Part shown: positions 25,710-28,142 of the stretch, piece after piece
How positions within the stretch are numbered: position 1 is the stretch's first letter
Layout: each line of letters starts with the position of its first letter
Assembly: GCA_002439875.1 (NCBI GenBank)
Contig: DJQB01000017.1
Location: 72,981-101,122 of the forward strand
Origin: Bacteroidales bacterium UBA6397
GTDB taxonomy: Bacteria > Bacteroidota > Bacteroidia > Bacteroidales > UBA932
Reading direction: 5' to 3'
DNA: 28,142 nucleotides
Made by a program: the position numbers and the translations under genes
The notes under the pieces: model-generated
Told to the model about the DNA's origin: nothing
The model's input: only the letters and a program-made list of their open reading frames with translations
Databases searched by the model: none

Positions 25710-27199
25710 AATTTCTTGGTTTTCTGGTAATAGATGGAATGAAGCGACAGTACATCATAGGCAGGGAAGGTTTCTTTGCCACCTCTGATGTTGCTCGTAG
25801 TAAGTTTTTTTACCGTTTCTGTGTCAGGATTGATGCCTTTCAGCCTATTCAGGAGCTGTGCCGCTCTTGCAGTCCCGTTCTGAGACATCATCGCTGAAAG
25901 CCACTGCCGGATATCAGATTTCAGCGCATTCCCAGTCTCACCCGTGAGTTTTTCCATAGTCTCGACAAGAGTGGTGATTGTCCATCTGTCCGGATTGTCA
26001 TGGTTGAGGTAATAAGGTCCGAATTTAAAGGATTTCTCTTCCGATGTCGTAAGTTCTCTTTTCTCAATGCCCTTATACGAACCTATGAAACTGTCCTGGA
26101 CTTTATGGAACATCAGGCAGGACTTGTCCCTATTGGAGTCCTTCTTGGCCTCGGAACATAATTCTTCGGCAAGCTGATAACCATAATAGTACGGGAATGA
26201 CGACTTTATGAAAGCGATTCCGGCGCAGGCTGTGAGTCCATCACCCAAACGTTTGTAACTCTTTGCCAGTTCTCGGAAATTCTCTTTGGTAAGTCTCTCA
26301 AATTCTGCCAGATAGTTTTGAGCAAACTCTACAGCCAAGTCTCCTCGAATAATCACCGTCAAGTCATCACCGCCAAGTACGATTGGCCTGAACGGGACAT
26401 ATTTCCTGCCAGAGTTCAGAAAACCTTTCAAAACGATGCCTGAGGCATACCTTGCCGCCTCGCAGGTTGATTCGTCCAACAAAGATGAGAAAGCGTGAAA
26501 ATCCTTTCCTAAATGATCACGCTCCCCGATTTCACGGACAACCTGCCCTAGACCATTTCCGTCAGAGTGTATGATGGCAATCCAGTCATTATCTCCGGTA
26601 AAATAGCCTACATTGTCGGTGACATTGGCATATTCCAAGAAATCACGCCCTGTAGATTTCTCCCATAGTTCAGTCCTTTTACCAGCCATAAGTTTCAAAT
26701 AGGTTCCTTCGTCGCAGTGTTTCTCTTCTTTCCTGTCAACATTTGGATGAACCCTCTCCGGCAGTCCCGTCTCTCTGGAACGTTGGATACCCATCTGTCC
26801 TAAAGTCATTGGCTGAAGGGGCATATTCCTTTTGGCTCGCAGACGTTGCTCAAGTTCTTGTGTCGCATCCTTGAGATTATCATTGCCGCTCATCTCGATG
26901 ACCGCTTGGCTTATGGTGATTCCGGGGGCTGTTTCCAGAACTCTTTTAGGGAAATCTCTGAATACTTGTCGGCACTGTCTTTCATCCTCAAAGATGTACT
27001 TGATGTTTCCCGCAGCGTTCAGGATGGCATTGCCATCTTTTTCCAGTTCCGTACGCTTCTTGCCGATCTGCTCGGCGAAAAGCTCCGTGCAGATCTCCTC
27101 GACGAGTTCGCTGGCCCCAACTATTTCCTTAAGGGTGTTCGTCTGAAAAATGAAGTTCTGTATGCCTTGTACAGCCGCTCCATATAGATATTTGCTCAT
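25706..27199 (-). CDS. cas10: Cas10-type subunit with GGDD palm, no HD domain
   Basis: At 497 residues it is much shorter than Csm1 or Cmr2 (700 or more). It begins directly with LYGAAVQGIQNFIFQTNTLK, the first palm-like domain, and no HD nuclease motif is seen. The second palm carries HSDGNGLG at 211-218 and the catalytic GGDD at 276-279 in RPIVLGGDDLTVI. It should therefore make cyclic oligoadenylates on target RNA binding but not cut single-stranded DNA. No zinc-binding cysteine cluster is evident. It leads the operon and the Card1-like gene at the end is its natural effector. The upstream region is AT-rich with an imperfect promoter; TGTCTAA lies 5 bases before the ATG. Confidence 0.92.
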   Translation of the reverse strand: MSKYLYGAAVQGIQNFIFQTNTLKEIVGASELVEEICTELFAEQIGKKRTELEKDGNAILNAAGNIKYIFEDERQCRQVFRDFPKRVLETAPGITISQAVIEMSGNDNLKDATQELEQRLRAKRNMPLQPMTLGQMGIQRSRETGLPERVHPNVDRKEEKHCDEGTYLKLMAGKRTELWEKSTGRDFLEYANVTDNVGYFTGDNDWIAIIHSDGNGLGQVVREIGERDHLGKDFHAFSSLLDESTCEAARYASGIVLKGFLNSGRKYVPFRPIVLGGDDLTVIIRGDLAVEFAQNYLAEFERLTKENFRELAKSYKRLGDGLTACAGIAFIKSSFPYYYGYQLAEELCSEAKKDSNRDKSCLMFHKVQDSFIGSYKGIEKRELTTSEEKSFKFGPYYLNHDNPDRWTITTLVETMEKLTGETGNALKSDIRQWLSAMMSQNGTARAAQLLNRLKGINPDTETVKKLTTSNIRGGKETFPAYDVLSLHSIYYQKTKKL

Positions 27200-27327
27200 T
27201 TTAGTTAGACATTTTCAAATAATCATGGTCAAATCATAAATCAGGCATAAATATACAAATAATTCGTTTTAACCACACGATAATTCTTTGTTTTGTTTAC
27301 AAATTTAGAGAAAAACCGATGAATCGT

Positions 27328-27357
27328 TTTGCATAATCGGAAATATTAATAAATTTG
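27328..27357 (+). promoter_or_regulatory. Promoter of the Cas6-like gene
   Basis: TTTG (27328-27331) and TAAATTTG (27350-27357) are 18 bases apart, a good Bacteroidota promoter. It lies in the 181-base AT-rich gap between the divergent cas10 and cas6-like genes. Transcription should start near 27363, which excludes starts upstream of that point. Confidence 0.65.
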
Positions 27358-27380
27358 CCAATGAATAATTGTGTTTACCT

Positions 27381-28115
27381 ATGGTGGATAATAAGCAATC
27401 TAAAGCGTCATACTACACGAACGGATCAGGACATCAATCTCTAATGAATGATAATCAGCCCACAAGTATAGTGACTATCCTGTCAGGCATGCCAATTTCA
27501 TTTGACGAAATCCCTTTCTTGAGGGGTGCAATCATTGATAAGGTCAGAGCTTCGAATGTCCTCTTTCACGACCACCTTAACAATGGTTTCAGATACTCTT
27601 ACCCATTGATCCAATATAAGGCAATTAATGGGAACGCTGCGGTCGTGGCAATAGCGGAAGGCACAAATGCAATCAAGGAAATACTCCCACACATGAACAC
27701 TGAGGTACGCATTGGGAACAAACGCTGCAACATATCCTTAAGTGACGTTATAACAGATGTCGCCAACGTTCGCGTAACCGAAGAAGAACATTCCTATTCT
27801 GTCCACCGTTGGCTTCCATTCAATCAAAACAACTATGCTGAATATAAAAGGCTTGACAGTTTATCCCTCAAAATCGAAATGCTGCAACGGCTAATGATAG
27901 GCAATATATTGTCTTTCGCCAAAGGGATAGGGATATTTCTCAATTCAAAAGTGGATGTCAGCATCATCGACATTAAATCTGTCCGTCAATACCGATTCAA
28001 GAACGTTCAGATGCAAGGCTTTGACATCAAGATCAACACAAATGTTGTCCTGCCGATGAACATTGGACTGGGAAAAGGTGTCAGTATCGGATTCGGAGTA
28101 ATAAATATAATATAA
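27381..28115 (+). CDS. cas6: Cas6-like CRISPR RNA endonuclease
   Basis: Cas6 cuts the CRISPR precursor RNA in each repeat. The C terminus has the diagnostic glycine-rich loop GLGKGVSIGFGVI just before the stop, and the N-terminal half has EIPFLRGAIIDKV and NVLFHDHLNNGFRYSYPLIQYK, typical of Bacteroidota Cas6-like proteins. His residues in LFHDH are candidates for the catalytic general base. The first ATG is at 27381 (244 residues); an in-frame TTG at 27369 also exists, and the ATG at 27444 fits the usual family start best, so the first 21 residues may be untranslated. It is divergent from cas10. A CRISPR array could follow beyond the window edge; none is seen before 28142. Confidence 0.82.
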   Translation: MVDNKQSKASYYTNGSGHQSLMNDNQPTSIVTILSGMPISFDEIPFLRGAIIDKVRASNVLFHDHLNNGFRYSYPLIQYKAINGNAAVVAIAEGTNAIKEILPHMNTEVRIGNKRCNISLSDVITDVANVRVTEEEHSYSVHRWLPFNQNNYAEYKRLDSLSLKIEMLQRLMIGNILSFAKGIGIFLNSKVDVSIIDIKSVRQYRFKNVQMQGFDIKINTNVVLPMNIGLGKGVSIGFGVINII

Positions 28116-28142
28116 TCATATCACTGCTGTCCGGAGAAATTT

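Noticed and set aside
25706..27199. An HD nuclease domain in Cas10
   Set aside because: The protein starts directly in the palm-like domain and no HD motif with the right surroundings is present; 497 residues leave no room for it.
27200..28142. CRISPR array or leader
   Set aside because: No evenly spaced repeats were found in the cas10-cas6 gap, after cas6, or elsewhere in the window.
1..28142. tRNA, rRNA or insertion sequence
   Set aside because: No cloverleaf-like or rRNA-like stretch, transposase, or paired terminal inverted repeats with target duplications was recognised.

Overview
The window looks like a piece of a Bacteroidales chromosome (Bacteroides, Prevotella or Muribaculaceae-like; I cannot name the genus). 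The evidence is the Bacteroidota-type promoter boxes (TAnnTTTG, in the best cases with TTG or TTTG about 18-20 bases upstream), mostly absent Shine-Dalgarno sequences, a lipoprotein GH31 glucosidase with an inserted PA14 domain, and typical Bacteroidota families (DUF4143 ATPases, AAA-ATPase/PDDEXK_9 proteins, DUF1016/YhcG, TIGR03986).

Layout. (1) 1-3.9 kb, minus strand: an AraC-type regulator and an exported GH31 alpha-glycosidase. (2) 3.9-8.4 kb, minus strand: a four-gene unit of exported CHAT protease, exported caspase-like protease, ECF sigma factor, and a single-pass membrane protein with an anti-sigma-like N terminus and a helical C-terminal domain. The CHAT and caspase genes share a nearly identical 17-base promoter box. 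The arrangement suggests a signalling path in which periplasmic caspase-fold proteases act on a membrane-held sigma factor. (3) 8.4-13.5 kb: an accessory stretch with an AAA-ATPase/PDDEXK_9 gene, a DUF4143-type ATPase with two palindromic operators at its promoter, and a broken DUF1016/YhcG nuclease gene. Copies of one intergenic repeat lie at the gene borders. (4) 13.5-16.7 kb, minus strand: two small, distantly related proteins of unknown function followed by a PIF1-like helicase with a repeat-rich tail. (5) 16.9-28.1 kb: a WYL regulator, then a type III (III-D-like) CRISPR-Cas operon on the minus strand. Its order is cas10 (no HD domain), a Csm3/Cas7-like RAMP, a Csx10-like RAMP, a double-Cas7 fusion, a TIGR04423-like small protein, a very large TIGR03986 RAMP with an added helical tail, and a Card1/Can2-type CARF nuclease. 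A divergent Cas6-like gene follows at the right end.

How it fits together. The last 10 kb encode RNA-guided RNA sensing. Cas10 carries the GGDD motif for cyclic oligoadenylate synthesis, the Cas7-like subunits carry candidate target-RNA-cleaving Asp residues, and the Card1-like nuclease would be the cyclic-oligoadenylate-activated effector. Cas6 would mature the guide RNA. No cas1, cas2 or CRISPR array lies in the window. The WYL regulator may control itself and the cas operon: TGTCTAA-type words cluster at its promoter and one lies just before cas10.

A DNA-level feature cuts across the annotation. The 7-mer GAATATG/CATATTC occurs 36 times by hand count against about 3-4 expected, in all frames and both strands, but only 4 times in the final 10 kb. 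All function assignments come from reading translated sequence; no searches were run.
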